Source: Desulfocapsa sp.
Lineage (GTDB): Bacteria > Desulfobacterota > Desulfobulbia > Desulfobulbales > Desulfocapsaceae
Length of the DNA stretch: 7,062 bases
Assembly (NCBI GenBank): GCA_029942265.1
Contig: JAOZTO010000129.1
Coordinates: 1 to 7,062 of the forward strand
Direction of reading: 5' to 3'
Shown: piece by piece, positions 7,009 through 7,062 of the stretch
Layout: each line of letters starts with the position of its first letter
Position numbering within the stretch: position 1 is the stretch's first letter
Position numbers and translations under genes: made by a program
Notes under the pieces: model-generated
Database searches by the model: none
Told to the model about the DNA's origin: nothing
The model's input: the letters and a program-made list of their open reading frames with translations, nothing else

Positions 7009-7062
7009 GGGGCTGTAGCTCAGCTGGGAGAGCGCATGACTGGCAGTCATGAGGTCTGGGGT
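7009..7062 (+). tRNA. tRNA-Ala, anticodon GGC, cut by the window end
   Basis: Decodes the Ala codons GCC and GCU. The acceptor 5' strand GGGGCTG (7009-7015), T8-A9, D arm GCTC/GAGC (7018-7021, 7030-7033) with loop AGCTGGGA, and anticodon stem CATGA/TCATG (7035-7039, 7047-7051) are all intact. The 7-nt loop CTGGCAG (7040-7046) gives anticodon GGC at 7042-7044. The variable loop and the first bases of the T arm follow, and then the window ends, so the T loop and 3' acceptor strand are not seen. The body closely resembles known bacterial tRNA-Ala(GGC). The gene is divergent from the mre operon. Confidence 0.96.

Overview
The window is a conserved housekeeping locus from an AT-rich Gram-negative bacterium. 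The protein styles (RodA, PBP2, MreC and a bacterial HemH), the gene order mreB-mreC-mreD-mrdA-rodA, and a repeat built on TTCGTAAAAA all suggest a deltaproteobacterium (Desulfobacterota, possibly Desulfobacterales-like). That placement is inference from family resemblance; no phylogeny was run.

Layout from left to right: hemH (ferrochelatase) lies on the plus strand at 46-993. It converges on a minus-strand cell-shape operon covering 6779 down to 1043. In transcription order the operon is mreB (actin-like filament), mreC (periplasmic scaffold), mreD (membrane partner), mrdA (PBP2 transpeptidase) and rodA (SEDS glycosyltransferase). This is the complete core elongasome: MreB filaments on the inner face of the membrane position MreC/MreD, which activate the RodA-PBP2 pair that polymerises and crosslinks lateral-wall peptidoglycan. 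The mreC-mreD and mrdA-rodA junctions each have a 2-nt gap with near-identical sequence, so both are probably translationally coupled. A divergent tRNA-Ala(GGC) gene begins at 7009 behind a good sigma70-type promoter and is cut by the window edge. The 229-nt gap between mreB and the tRNA holds that promoter, a possible mreB promoter and a 12-bp-stem hairpin in the presumed mreB leader.

The one clearly accessory element is a non-coding inverted-repeat sequence of about 155 bp between mreD and mrdA (about 4098-4252). It is flanked by a 10-bp direct repeat, TCACCTAAAT. The direct repeat contains both the mreD stop codon and the mrdA Shine-Dalgarno sequence. If it is a target-site duplication, the insertion duplicated the dual-purpose junction, so mreD kept its stop and mrdA kept its ribosome-binding site. 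A 17-nt match to one end of the same element lies between hemH and rodA. I see no defence system, CRISPR array, phage gene or undescribed protein system here. The points worth a second look are the repeat insertion, a Cys/Cys/His/Cys set in PBP2 at the position of a known zinc site, an orphan strong Shine-Dalgarno after mreB, and the mreB leader hairpin.
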